Assembly: GCA_014058105.1 (NCBI GenBank)
Contig: JACGCM010002647.1
Span: 248,001 to 312,000 of the forward strand
DNA from: Kingdonia uniflora
Lineage: Eukaryota > Streptophyta > Magnoliopsida > Ranunculales > Circaeasteraceae
Direction: 5' to 3'
DNA: 64,000 nt
Position numbers and translations under genes: made by a program. The notes under the pieces are model-generated. The model was not told where the DNA came from, did not search any database, and saw nothing but the letters and a program-made list of their open reading frames with translations. This document shows, piece after piece, positions 10,752 to 23,339 of this stretch (the first letter of the stretch is position 1; each line of letters starts with the position of its first letter).

Positions 10752-11857
10752 AACTTTGGATGATGTAGAGTAGTTCTAGTCTAGATTCATTATTTGCATA
10801 AAGATTTGATAAATGTTTAGTTAGGATTCGGTATAGTAATTTGCTTAATTGTTTTATTTGATTATGTATTCAAATTTTACCAACAGTTGAATATATAGTT
10901 TATATTCCAACTGAATAATACTATTTGGGGTATGAATGGTTTATCTTTTGTGAAATATGTACAAATAGTTTATATGATTTTTTTTATTTTTTATTTTGTT
11001 ATAGTTGCCAAATTTGAAATCGAATTTTATCCGTCCCCAACCCCATCCGAATAGTTCCCCAACTCTGAATTGCTAACTATGGGTCTGACTGGGTATGCGA
11101 AAGCAGCATAATGGACCTAGTTTGGGTCATCCCCGCTTGGGTTGATGGTCTAGATCGGGTTGGTTTATGGGCTCAAGTATGAGCTTAAGATGTTGGGTTG
11201 GATCCGAGTTGTTGACGTTGGAACGCGTCCAACAAGTGTGGTGTACATCACCCATACATGTCTATCCCGTTCCCATCACGTGTGACCCCGCACGTGGTCA
11301 TGTCTTGTGATCAGTACATGTCCCTGAGGCATGCACTACTGCGTACTTTGAGTCATGCTTTGTTGCGTGCCCTCATGTGATCGATATGTGCGTCGACCTC
11401 TTTAAGATTATTAATTGATTTTAAATATTTAATTCGTGATCAACTTGGGCATGATAAGAGTGAAAAATATTGCCTTTTAAAGATTTACGCTTGCCCAACA
11501 TGTGCGTGGTCTCAATCACTTCGTCCCTATCGCAAAATGAACCCTGCGGGGACTCTCTGCTAACACCCGACAACCCTAATATTGTTCACTCATATCATCA
11601 ACAAAAATTGTAAATCTTTAAAAGGCAATCAATTTAAGAGATTTGGCCTTTGCAAAAATAACATGAATATTTTGTAACCTTCTTGAAAGCCTGTCTCTGC
11701 CATTTCTTTGTGAAGTTGCATTTACTATATGATTATTCTCTCTAAATTAAACCCAACGAATAATGAAACATTCAGACATATTCCTAATTTTTGCATCTCC
11801 TAAAAATCTCTTGCGCCTTCACAATATTACTTGCCTTGGCAAACCATATATATATAT
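10752..11857. other. Non-coding spacer with a 19-bp inverted repeat
   Basis: No frame of useful length exists here. A relatively GC-rich block (11020-11400) has GGGTTGG/GACC-type low-complexity wording. The only clear structure is the inverted repeat at 11470-11628, listed separately. Confidence 0.6.
11470..11628. repeat. Perfect 19-bp inverted repeat, 121-bp spacer
   Basis: TTGCCTTTTAAAGATTTAC at 11470-11488 is exactly reverse-complementary to 11610-11628. The 159-bp unit could be a tiny inverted-repeat element or a strong hairpin former. I could not find a convincing target-site duplication just outside it. Confidence 0.8.
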
Positions 11858-14519
11858 ACTAGGTTAAGAGCCCGTGCTACGCACGAATGCGTTAGTTTAT
11901 ACTGATTGATAAATACATAGTTCTTGTAGTATTTAGCTAATGCATTTTGATTTTTCCTATAATCTCCATCATTGTAATTCGTATTCTCCAATATGTTTAA
12001 AATAATTTAAAGCGTAATTAGAAGATGCAATATGTCATTGGTCCTTTAACGATATATTTTGTTGGGAAAATTATTAGCAAACTAACAGTTAACTATGTTT
12101 TCCAATGTAGAAGGTGTAAGATGTACATCAATAAGATTTCAACTAACCATAATTTGTAGTCTTCACTTACAGCCTTTTTATTATACATATCTCAGTAACA
12201 TTAGAATGGATGATTCAATCCAATCTATATTACGCGGATGGTTACCACTAATATAACTTGCAGTATTAGCTTTAGACGCCACTTGAAATGACTTTTTATG
12301 GGTCAAAGATATGTTACAATATAGTTACACCCACAATTTTGCATTGATCCTTATTAGCCAATATTTGAGGATCCATTAATCCAAAAGGGGTGATCGAATT
12401 CACAAACATCTTCTTCTTCATTTTTTTGGTTCTTTTCACAGTAGCTTTAGTAAACATATGCCAAAAATACCATGTTTCCAGAAATAACCATCAATAACAC
12501 TATCTAGCTCACATACTACATTTATATATCTGAAATTTCACATTAAAGAGCGCTGCCATAAAAATCTTTTAGTTAAGATGCATAAAGAACTTCAAACTGA
12601 TATACAACATCTAACATGTTAGGAGATTGGGGATGTGTGCTCAACATTTTTATGCTGAAGTCTGTGAGGATAAAAAATAGTCTTTTTATGAACCAAAAGT
12701 TGTTCTTCCCCATCGAGAATGTTATACGAGGGATGAAGGTTCTCCATGAAGCATTGGGAATTTAAACTCCTTTGACCACCTTACCTGGCAGAGGACAAAA
12801 GAATTAGAATATTAGAACATTAACTGAATATACATTATTAGTTCATCTTTCCTCAACAATAAAGTGGTAATGGATCTCAAGGCTCTACTATGAAGGGATT
12901 GAGTTGTCGATGCAAAGCAGACATCTATCAATATCTTAAGGCAATAAGAATGATTTTCAAACGCAAATAGAGAAAGAGAGTGATAGAGAGATGATTATGT
13001 AAAGGCATGTGCTGATTCAAATCTCAGATAAATGAAATTATTTAAAGATGAGAGGATTGTTGACTCCTTTTTCTACCTTGTGCTCAGACAAACCTTCGAA
13101 CTAACCAAATAAATATATGTCAGGGAACACCCTGATAGTCCAACAAAGTAACTACATTTCTACGTAGTTTGTTAGTTGTAATAGAAGCTACTGTACTGCA
13201 ATACTAAGTAAACATATTAGTAGATGCAACTGCAGCACTTGTGATTTTATATCCTATTTTCCATCTTAGTCCAAGTCTAATACTCTTTCAGAAGTATATT
13301 TAGGGGGGTTTCCATACTACCTCATATCTACTTTTTTTAGGGCCACTAATCTAATTCTACCTCTAACTATATAGTTTTCTCAAAGTTCATTCCCAATTTA
13401 TGCCATCCCCCTCCAATGTAGAAGTCGATTCCCATTTGTTTCGGTCGACAGGGTAATTTCAAAGAACTGTTAAAAAATCATAAATAATCGCAGTAGAACT
13501 CATAATCACGACTGATAATAAACTTCACAATAATAATAAATAAAATATCACAAAGAATCATAAGAGGGTGCACTTACACTTCAGAAGGTTGCCTCCATTC
13601 GAAACAACAAAGAGCACTTTAGAGTTGTCATTTCCTTATGCTTTATGTTAGAGAGATTATTGTTAACTATGTATCCTCTCTCGGAGTTGTTGGAAATTTT
13701 CTTTAAATTTAGATGGCAGTGTGATGATTATTGGCCTTGTTATCTATGCAAATAAACCTTAAAAAATGGAGCAAGTAAAAACAAACAAATCGCTAAAAAC
13801 TGGGGCAAACAAAAATATAATCTTTAACTTTTTAAAGAATAAAGGATGCAAGGACAACAAAAGTAATAATTATCATGCGACTTAAGTTAACTTAAACAAT
13901 AGCAAAAACCAAAACCTTATCATGATAAAACATCCTCACAAAGGTTTGGCCTTGTTATCATTTGTTTTGTTAATGAAAAATAATTAACATTTGATAAATA
14001 GGATTAATATGTAAAAAATGCAGGCATGTTGAGAGGCTTATGACTTTTTTCATTAGACTACACTAATAATTGACATAAAATTTGGGATTGTATACTCTTA
14101 TTTGATAAAGGTTACATTTTAGTTTAAATAATACTAGAGATCAAAATTAGATTGGAGAAACCGTAAATTGAAGATAGAGGGCGCGAAATCAAAGAAGACA
14201 TCTTTCAATGAGAACTAATTTCATATACCTTGAATGAGAGGTCATGTGCAATAGAGACTTGTTCTAGATTTATAAAGCGTAAGGGTATTCCCTAAATGTA
14301 AAGTACAAAAATAATAAATAAATAAAAATCTAACCAGTCATGGGATATGTTTACCTATTGCGTCAACCATTTTTAACAAATATACAAGAGTTACTTTTTT
14401 AGATTCGCGACTAAGTGAATAATGTATTAATTCCATGAAGCTTTGATTATCATACTTAAACTTCAGCTAATATTGAATGCATGAGACTAATAATCGAGGA
14501 AATAATAGGGTTATTAATC
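11858..14519 (-). mobile_element. Helitron-like 3' terminus with AT-rich body
   Basis: Read on the minus strand, the hairpin CGTGC-GTA-GCACG (73-85 past 11800) is followed by GGGCTCTTAAC and the terminal CTAGT, and then by a run of AT. This is the Helitron 3' signature and insertion preference. The body would extend to the right. I see no Rep/helicase coding and cannot place the 5' TC end, so the right limit given is only the start of the next element. From 11890 to 14519 there is otherwise no gene. Confidence 0.45.
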
Positions 14520-14524
14520 ATAAA

Positions 14525-15111
14525 TGTAATGGCCTAATTCCATAGCTCGGAATAGCTCAAAATTAGATCTTACACTTAATGTACTTGTGACAAAAATTAG
14601 TGGAATACAAGAAATGACACAGGTGATTTAGCATGGAAAACCTTTGAATAGAAAAAAAACCACGGCCTCGAGTTGAGGATTTAGTAACTATAACATTTAT
14701 TGTTTGAGTGTGATATCTTATTACAAGTGATCTTTTGAACTATAAATGCTTGATCTTGAAATAAGAATTTTTGTGGTGTTTAGAATCTAGAAATTCTTGT
14801 GTTAGGGTCTAGAAAATTTTGCCTTATCTCCTCTGGAACTATTTCTTTATATAAACCTTACTTGTAGCTCGTTATCATGTAAGAACATGTTCTCCGAATA
14901 ATGAGGTAAGTGGTAGTTGAATGTGTAATTGTTAGTTCGTGGGAGACAGGTATCTTTGGCATGTTCATACTTTGTTATAGTGTTCGGTCCACGTTCTTTA
15001 TTAGTTCGTGATCTAGGTATCAATGTTGATTGTACATGTCACGTATATAATGTGTGAGTCTGATATTGAGGTAGTTCGAATTTGGACTAGGTCGAGGGAT
15101 AGGTTCCTACA
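14525..15111 (-). repeat. 3' LTR of the Tat-type element (587 bp)
   Basis: It runs from TGTAATGGCC to TTCCTACA. The second half (from about 14850) matches 26583-26850 closely, for example through CTCCGAATAATGAGGTAAGT and GGACTAGGTCGAGGGATAGG. Its start and the words CATGGAAAACC and TTGAATAG resemble the LTRs at 5007, 8376 and 9855, so the families are related. Confidence 0.88.
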
Positions 15112-16275
15112 ATCGTTCCTTCAGAACTAAAGGCACGGGTGGCTTTGGTTGGGAAAAACTTTTGACTGTTGGTGTTAGAAGTTGGAAAGTTATGATGTAT
15201 TGATGGGAAGTTCGTATTTTTTTATGGAAGATTATATCTGACATTTATTATGGTGAAAAGGATTGATGTACTTGACATTTGGGGTTCCCAAATAAGTTGT
15301 GCTTTGAATGATAACTGCTTTGGAAATCTACTGTCATATTGAATGTAGGTTGGGTATAAATAGTACATGTGTTGTAGCGTCTGTCATCTCTGTAAAAGTA
15401 CCATGTGGCTGCGAATATCTTTTATTGTACTATGTTTTGATAATGGTGAAGACCAGGCGGTAGGTATATGAAGAGATGGTGGCTACAAAAGTACAGAGGC
15501 TACAGTTGCGCTATTTTGGCAACCAAGCTTTGGAGATGCCCACACCCATTCTGCTACCACCAACTTACCACGGTATGACAGAGGAGGAAGAGGCTGAAGA
15601 TGAGGATGATTACTACCACATGTGGTGGTTCCACTATGTGATTCTGTATGGGGAGCATTGTTGGATATGCCTTCACCTATTGGCAGAGGACAAGGTTGAG
15701 GAGATAGATGCGAAGGTTGGCGTACATGTGAGGAAGTACTGCCGGTATCCTGCGAGGGACTGGGTTCTAAAGTAGAATCCTTCTTTAATCTCTACCAACT
15801 CAAAGGTGGTGGTTGAGAAGGGAGACGGAGAGTGGAAATCTTCTTCCGCACAATTATCGCTCTTCGTCATGTTGGAAGTTGGTTCAAGCACTGAATAACT
15901 AGCTTCATCAGTTTCTTGTGGAAGTAAGTGATGAAAATTAAAGTGTAATATAACCTGTAGATCGATCTATAGAAACTGCTAAAATCTTGTTCTCTGGATG
16001 GAAAATGTGCGTAGATCAAACTGATTAGGTTCCAAAAATCGGGCTATGAGGCACCGTGGAAATGTATAATATAGGGGAGAGATTGTGAAAATTAGTTCGA
16101 AAAGGGAATGGACGAATTGTGATGAGGTTAATTTTGAAAGATGAGTTTAAATAACTTTCTATCATGATCTTAGGGTTGCCAGTTATACGATATACAGAAT
16201 GTGGGGGATTTAATATTATCTCCAAGAGGTGTATAAATAATACTTGAAAGGTTATGTAAAGAGGAAGGAGTAAAA
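15112..16275 (+). other. Region between 3' LTR and antisense gene
   Basis: It contains one plus-strand frame (15476-15775, 99 codons) with an acidic run EEEEAEDEDD and a Trp/Tyr-rich middle. I do not recognise a family. It may be a leading exon of the antisense coiled-coil gene. The remainder is AT-rich with no other structure. Confidence 0.4.
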
Positions 16276-19200
16276 ATGGTGAGGACTCATTCTGAAAGAG
16301 CTCGTCATGCTTTGGAGGGGGGTTTAGCAATAAAGATTGCAAAGGTGCAGGAGAGGATCTTTGGGCTATTAGATAATGATGTTAACTTGCCCGAATCTAA
16401 AATTTGGTTGGATGGGACGCTAGATGCGAGGGCGGGGGAGTACGAGATTGGGCGTCACTTTTACTCGAAGATCGTGAATTGATGTTGGAGCCTGAAGCTC
16501 GAAAAGCTATTGTTAGAAGAATTATTATGGAATAAATAGCTTAGGAAGATGAGAAGATTGTTGAGGGCGAACTGATTAGGTGTGGTGCTCCGGGGGCATC
16601 TTGGATGTTTTATGTGCGATTATGTATGAGGGAACAAACTGAGTTAGATCGAATAACTGTATTCTGAATGTAGGTAGAAAATTTCTTCTGAATCAGCTCT
16701 TGGTTTGTTGTACATGTTGTTAAAAACCTTTGTGAATAAATTTTTGAATTTTAAAATGTTATAACATTGGAAATAACGTCAGCATTTCTATAAATAGCAG
16801 AAGTAGGAATAGATAAATCAAATCAGCTATAATTTTTGCCTTTAGTATATGGTTAGAAAAAGTTTGATTGCGTGTGAGTATAGAATCATCATGAGTGTGG
16901 GAAGGTCTGAGAGAGGTTTCGGTAGGAGAGAGAAAAGATATATATTTAAATATAGGAGGTGGGATAATGATGGGAAGGCATTTTCTCCAAATGGGTATGA
17001 AACGTCTGACATTAATTGTGGAAGAGACGCTTCAGTCCCAAAACCAAAGAAAACTTGTGTGAGGCTCAATAAGTGCCAGCAGTTAGAGAGAAAAAGTATA
17101 AATAACTACTCGTCTTCTTCATTCAAATATTTGTCAAACTCAAAAAAATAAAAATCCAAAGAGAAAAAAAAAAGAATGTAAGTTCTAATGATCCTAGAGA
17201 GAGGTTGAATGAAAGTAAACATCGTAGCCATAGGGAAAAGGTTGTTGTGGAAGAGCAGAGTCCTTCATTTCACATTGCCGTATCGAAAAGGAGATTGAGC
17301 GTTGTTTCAGACTCTTACTCATACATTGAAGGTTAGTGGTTTTGATTTATTATTATGGTTGTGAAGTTTGAGATGGGTATTGCGATATTGGGGGGTTTTC
17401 AAATTTTGAAATTTTTGCTATTTATAGTAAACTTTTAAAAGAAAATTGTTTGATTTGAATGGAAAAAGATATATGTATATGTTGTATATATGTGTATGAT
17501 AGATTATATATATATGATAGATGTGTGTGTCTCAAAGCACAGACAAAAGATAATGATTGAGAAAATTGACTGAATACCTGGATATGTATATAGGTTGAGG
17601 CATGAAGAGACTATGTTATAGAAATAAGCCTCATTCTCAAGCCTATATTCGATATGGAGGTGTCACCTGATATAGAGACTTTGACCTCTGGTCGTGTATG
17701 TGAAATAGTATCTGATGAGTTTGAAAATATAGACGTTGTAGATGTAAATTCTAAGGGGGAGGACGAAGTAAAACTTGTACAATTTCCAGATTTCTCGGGT
17801 AATTTGATATCCCTATCATTCAAAGTCTGATGTATTCAAAGAATTATGTAAAATCAAAAGCAGTTTATGTAGAAAATAGGATAATGTGGTAGAACATTCT
17901 GGGAGGTTGTTTAGGGGATATACGGTGGCAAGTGGGGAATAATTCTTCTTCTTGCTGCCCGACTTAGAACAAGAGAAAACGAAGAGGAGAGTGGAGGAAT
18001 TAATCAATTTTGAGTATTTTGATGGGAATGTCCAAAGCGACCTGGATTAGGGATTCTTGTGCTATCTCTCTTAGTTGGAATACGGACTGATGTTGCCTCT
18101 TAGCAATCATGCTAAAGGTATTTTTAATACCATAGTGGCTTGTCCTACCCAACTGAATAGGAATATGTGGGAGGTGATAAACGTTTGTGATAATCTAAAT
18201 AGATTGTGGGAGGAGAATGAGGTGGAGAGGAGAATAACTTTTGTAGATGTTTTGCAGTATTATGTTGTGAAATATTATGTGGTAACTGGAGGCACATATT
18301 TTTGTTCTAGTTTGTCTCGACCTCTGTTCTTCAATTTGAATTCAGCAAGACGAGTTTGGAACGATAATACGATATAAGTGAAAGGTGATTGCCTTCAGAG
18401 AATGGACGAGGAACCCATGGACCTTATGTATAAAACCCTAAAGAAAAGTAAGTAATAGTATGTGATATTGAATTGTTGTAGTTGTAGGGATGTTCTGTGT
18501 TTGCTTAATAATTTGTGGTATTATATTGCAAGTCCTCGATCTCAGGTGCCGAGAAGAGAATCGATGATAAATATTGTAGCTCAAGAAGGTGTTGAGCTTG
18601 AAATTATTTTGAAAGAGCTTAGTATTAGCAGATATAAAAGAGCGAACAACAGGTCAGAGAAAGTGTAAAAGTCTCAAGCAAAGAGACAAATGACAGGAAT
18701 CGAAGCTGGGAAGAAAGTTGTAGCAGACAATGAAGAATGTCTAATAGTACCAAAGGCTGCTCTAATGTCGCTGAAGGAGGGCTCTGTAGGTACTACTTCA
18801 AACAAACTTGTTCAAAGACACCCAAAGAGGAAGATTGTTAAGGGTGGCCCGGCCTCAGGGACCACGGCAAGTGGTGAGGTCAAGTTGAGCTTGAAAAAGA
18901 TGATGGTAGATGCTCCTACTGCTGTGAGAGGGGCAAAGCCAGCAGATAGTGGGTCTGCTATGAAAGATGAGCTATTAGCCGTGAAGAACAGGTTGAGGCT
19001 GGCAGCTCGAGTGGGTGCTAAGAAGCTTAATGCTTCCGCACAGTTGGTGGTAAGTTGATGTATATGTGGAGTTTGAAATATGCATTTGTTTCGAGCTAAG
19101 AATATGTCTTGTTATATTGTAGGCTACTCGCATGTTAAAGGGTATCTGCCTTGGGCTCGAGGATGGAAGGGTTAAGCTCGAGGGCGGGAGAGCCAAGCTC

Positions 19201-21431
19201 GAGAAGTGGGTAGCTCAACTTAAATCTAATTTAGCTTTGGAGAGGGAGCGCTTGGTTTTTGTGAAGGACTCGCATCGGGTGATGATACACGAGCTCACGA
19301 ATGAGGCGAGGAAGAATGTTGATGAAATTACAGCTGCTCGGGATAGCCTTGGACGCCAGCTTCTCGAAGTGGGGTATTCTGTTGCTAACCTCGAAGCCAT
19401 CATAGCAGGGCGCTATGTTGAGGAAGTCGAAGATGATGAGGAGCTCGAGATTGATGGTGCCCCTTTTACAGGTGCTATGATAGGGTTAGATGCAGTATCT
19501 AGTAGATTTGACTTAGAGAACCGTGAGGGAGATGGAGAGAAGGTAGAGTAAAACTGTTTGGAGCTTGCTTGCATTTTTTTTATTGTGGGTTGAAAACTGT
19601 GAGTGTATGGTACATTGATTTGAAGGATAAATTTGGGATAGTCTAAGAGATGTAAACATTGATTTGTAGGAACTTAAAGATATGTGCCTCAAAATTGAGG
19701 AATTAGAGAAAGAGCTCGTTAAGGATCAAAATAACTTTGCAACTCTATTGACTTCACAAGCGGATCTATTTGTTAGAAAAGAGCTAGAAATATTTGACTT
19801 GTATGCTGCGTTACTTTAGAGCTACAAAGAAAAGTTGGAAAGCAGATATAGATCAAAATGGACAATAATAACCAAGTATGTTCAGATTATTTTGGAGTAT
19901 TAGAAAATTATAACATAGAAACTGTGTACCTTGAAATAGGATGTAGATGTTATTATCATTAGTGTGAGATAACCTCTTATCTTGAGGGAAAAGTATAATC
20001 TCAGCTTGTTGGCATGTCATAAACAAAAATCTGCTAAAAATCTGTAATGTTATATGTATTATGTATTGATTGCATCTGTGAAGTATTATTGAATCGAGCT
20101 TGATGATGTAGGTTGAATTAGAGTCGATTCGCTTGAGCGAGCAACAGACGCTCCAATACAATCATGAGTTTGGGGCTAAATTTGATAGAATGAGTGAGGC
20201 ATATGAAGATAGGGAGGATCAATATGTCAAGGTACAGATCCAGTTTTCCAAGACGACAAAGACTGCAGACGATTTGACCTAGCAGTTCGTAAGTAAAGAT
20301 GTTGAATTAGAAAAATTACAAAGGGAGCTTGAAGGTGCACAAACTGAATTAGGAAAGCTCAATAGTAGGATAGACTTGTTGATGGTGAAATGTAAAGAAG
20401 TGGATGTCACTCAAGACCATATCAGGTCGTTAGAAGCGACTGAAAATGAGTTACGGGACTTTGTACTAATTTGAAGGGTCAAATGATCAGGAAAGTAAAC
20501 GAGCTTGAGAAGGCTCGAGCTGACCTGGCAAGTTTCGAAAGTGTGGTTGATCAGTTGATGAGTGAAATGAGTAGAAAATAAAGTGAGCTTGAGAAAACTT
20601 GAGCCGGATCGGCAAATTCCGATAATGTGGTTGAGCAGTTGAGTGAGGCCATGTCTTCTAAAGATATTGAACTTAGGCTCACCCAAAAGCAGTGCGACGA
20701 ATTGAATGAGCGGGTTGCAAGATTGAAGGCAGATTTGACCATGACCGATTCGCATATCAAGAAGGCCGAGGCCAAAGAACGGTCAAAGAAGAAAAAGAAT
20801 GGCGCCGAGGTCTCAATTATTAGAGGTAACATGGTTAACCCATCAGCTAAAATTAAAGAATTGGAGGCTGATCTTGTTCGTGTTCAAGCTCATGTAAGGA
20901 GGAAAGCGAATGTTTAAGAGAGAGTGATTATAAGTTAGATGCTACTCTTCGTAGAGAACAAGAGTTAAAGGGGGTGATCAAGATGAAAGATGAGCTGTTG
21001 AATAAAGCTCGTGTGTGGGGAGTGATGCAAATGATTAGGAGTTGGTAGTGTTTCGCGCTCAATTAGAAGAGTTGAGGACGATAAATAAATATGAGCTAGA
21101 TAAAGCAACAGGGACAATAGTACAACAAACTGAGGTGGTAACACGCTTAGTGAAACAATCAGAGCAGGACGACATTCTACACAAGGAACTGGGACAGCGT
21201 CATCAAAGACTAAGAAAACGATTTGCCGAGTTAGTCGTGCTTGACCGATATAAGATTGGTCTGGAAGAGATAAACTCGAGGGAGCTAATGGCTGCCATTG
21301 CATATTTTGTAGAGGAAGTAAGGAGGATTGAGTTTGAAAGGGATACCTTATATGACTGTTTGGACCTCCGAGGTTGTATCTATAATGCTGATATAGATCG
21401 AAGAAATTGCCTGAATGACATGAAAATATAG
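16276..21431 (+). pseudogene. Antisense multi-exon coiled-coil gene inside the Tat element
   Basis: It lies opposite to gag-pol, between integrase and 3' LTR. Coding segments: 16276-16482; about 17650-18445 with LPLSNHAKGIFNTIVACPTQ and MWEVINVCDNLNRLW, which resembles the plant 'putative gypsy type transposon' family; about 18555-19049; 19123-19542; 19670-19800; 20112-21431. The introns 19050-19122 (GTAAGT..TTGTAG) and 19543-19669 (GTAGAG..TTGTAG) both fall between codons, and the joined frame stays open. The later exons are Leu/Glu/Lys-rich heptad sequence, hence a long coiled coil. Stops and frameshifts (for example near 20280, 20475, 20580 and 20917) show it is broken. Antisense extra genes are known in Tat elements; their role is unknown. 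Confidence 0.65.
18690..19551 (+). pseudogene. Best-preserved exons of the antisense gene (18690-19049 and 19123-19542)
   Basis: The first exon frame (120 codons from the ATG at 18690) is Lys/Ala/Gly-rich and basic. The second (19123-19542) is a coiled coil with GLEDGRVKLEGGRAKLEKW followed by a heptad-like helix, ending in an acidic tail (EEVEDDEELEID). Splicing out the 73-bp intron at 19050-19122 keeps the frame exactly. If the intron is not removed, translation stops at 19056-19058. The ATG at 18690 is probably internal, because similar open sequence extends upstream in the same exon. Confidence 0.6.
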
Positions 21432-21596
21432 TTAAGTTCCTAAACTTTAGATTTAGTAGAGCAAGGCAGGAATGTGGTAACTGCTCGAGCTCCATATTTT
21501 ATGACTGCACGACCTTCTGTGTAGGGAAAAACAAAGCTGACCTCCTATAAGCAAAAAAACCAGTAGAAGTGATCTGTAGCTTTTGTAGTTGTAGAC

Positions 21597-21850
21597 ATAT
21601 AGATAGATAAAAGCTAGTTTTACTTTTGCTTTATTTTGTGTCTGATAGAGATCATTGATTGAAAACTAGTATTGCCTTTGTTTTAATCGCTGATATATGT
21701 ATAGAGGGCAATTAAAAGCTAGTATGACATTTGTTTTAATCTATGTATAGATGGTTGATTGAAAACTAGTATTTCCTTTGCTTTAATCTGTATATAGATG
21801 ATCGATTGAAAGCTAGTATTACCTTTGCTTCAATCTATGATATTTAAGTA
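21597..21850. repeat. Tandem array, five units of about 46-54 bp
   Basis: Units share GATTGAAAACTAGTATTGCC and TTTGCTTTAATCTGTATATA with variation. CTAGT anchors fall near 21615, 21666, 21720, 21766 and 21813. It lies between the antisense gene and the integrase stop, in the same relative place as the array in the 5.4-kb element. Confidence 0.85.
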
Positions 21851-21996
21851 GATTCAACGGGAGTAGAAAGTAATGTGGGAAAAAACTTAGAAGTTTTCAT
21901 TGGGTAGAATAGAATGTAGACTGTTGGAGATTAAAATCTCACTTTTGGAATATAAAGAACAAGAATATAGTATCTGTAATGGAGAAAACTAGGGAT

Positions 21997-22990
21997 TTAA
22001 CGATAATATCGTTTTAATTGCCTAGTGTTCCATGGATTTGGGATTCGGACTCCTTGCTCTGTCATGAGGTAATATGAGCCAAGGCCAGTACGGCCAATGA
22101 TGAGGAAATGACCTTTCTAATTTTTTGCAAGCTTTCCAGTATTTGCTTCTTTTCTGCTCTGTGGGATTTTTCTGAGGACGAGATCGTCGATTTGGAATTC
22201 ATGGCCTCGGACTCTTCTATTGTACGAGCTTACGAGCATATGATAATATCGACCTAGGTTGGCAATAACTCGTTCCCTAGTTTTATCAATCCAGTTCATA
22301 TTGCAGAACAGCTCGAATTTATTTTCTTCATCTGTTAGCTCATGATCTATGACAGGATGGTGGTACTCTGTTGGAATGACGGCCTATGTGCCATAAGCCA
22401 GGAGGAAGGAGGAATAAATAGTTGATTGTCTTGATGTAGTACAGTAAACCTATAAGAGTGAGGAAGCTCCCATATCAAATTTCCTTTATTCTGCGATTGA
22501 AGCCTTTGCCTGAGTCCATCCAGTATGGTTTTGTTGGTGATCTCTGCTTTCTTATTTCCTTGCGGATAGTATGGATTGGATGGAGATTAAATGATTTTGT
22601 GTTTGTTGAGAAAGGCCACAACCTTTTCTTTAAAGAACTGTAGCCCGTTATCGATTTGAATCAGGTAAAGCCATCCGAACCGTGTGATAATATATTCTCA
22701 TATAAAAGAGATGACCTCTTCATCTCTAGTTCAACAAAGAGGAATTGCTTCCACCCATTTCGTAAAGTAATTTTTCATCACGAGTAAGAAACGTCAGTTA
22801 CCTGGCATATTGGAAATTCATCCCACGAGATCAAGTGCCCACCTACCGATTGAAGGGCCAGAAGACCTTGCTTGCATGTAGTTCGAGTGTAGGGGCGCGG
22901 ATCATGTGTCTATGTCGTTGGCATGTGTCGTATTTTTATAAGTACATTTCTGTTTGTTTGCGCATTCCTAGCCGAATGCTCCTTGTGTAA
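21997..22990 (-). pseudogene. Ty3 (Tat) integrase remnant
   Basis: The reading ends at a natural stop (21997-21999) after NPWNTRQLKRYYR, the usual Tat integrase C-terminus. Just before it come the C-terminal module words RRVRGHEFQIDDLVLRK (22.15-22.22 kb) and GKLAKN*KGHFLI. Further upstream are a TEYHHPV-type stretch and a CQRHRHMIRAPTLELHA stretch at about 22.87-22.93 kb, corresponding to the zinc-binding CxxC region ('CDKCQR..' in intact copies). Stops are frequent and the DDE core is too decayed to read with certainty. Confidence 0.75.
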
Positions 22991-23339
22991 TTGCTTTGTT
23001 TGCTAATGATCAACCTACGGCGTGGGAGCCACAAGTTCCATCATATAATTCTTTGAGCATTCCATCTACTTTCTTCATTAAGAGACACTTAAGATAAGGC
23101 CCTGTCACTAATCGGCGGTATAAACGGTCATTCTGAACTTTATAATGCTTCGAGCTTTCGATCAACTGTCGGCGCTTTTATCAATTTGTTGGAAGGGGCT
23201 CGTCGCATTCATTCTTCAGGCCAAGGTAGGCTATAAAGGGCTTCCGCCAATTATCGTCTTCCTCTTCATCGCCCCCAGTGTTGATCATGCGTATAGAATG
23301 AAGATTAATGCTGGCGGTGGATATCACTTTGACCTGTAA

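Noticed and set aside
12885..12895. CTCTACTATG as a possible Helitron 5' end
   Set aside because: It is on the plus strand and inside the presumed element, which is oriented minus, so it cannot be its 5' terminus.
20965..21495. 176-codon minus-strand frame
   Set aside because: It is the shadow of the plus-strand coiled-coil exon at 20112-21431; its composition mirrors the Glu/Lys/Leu codons of that exon.
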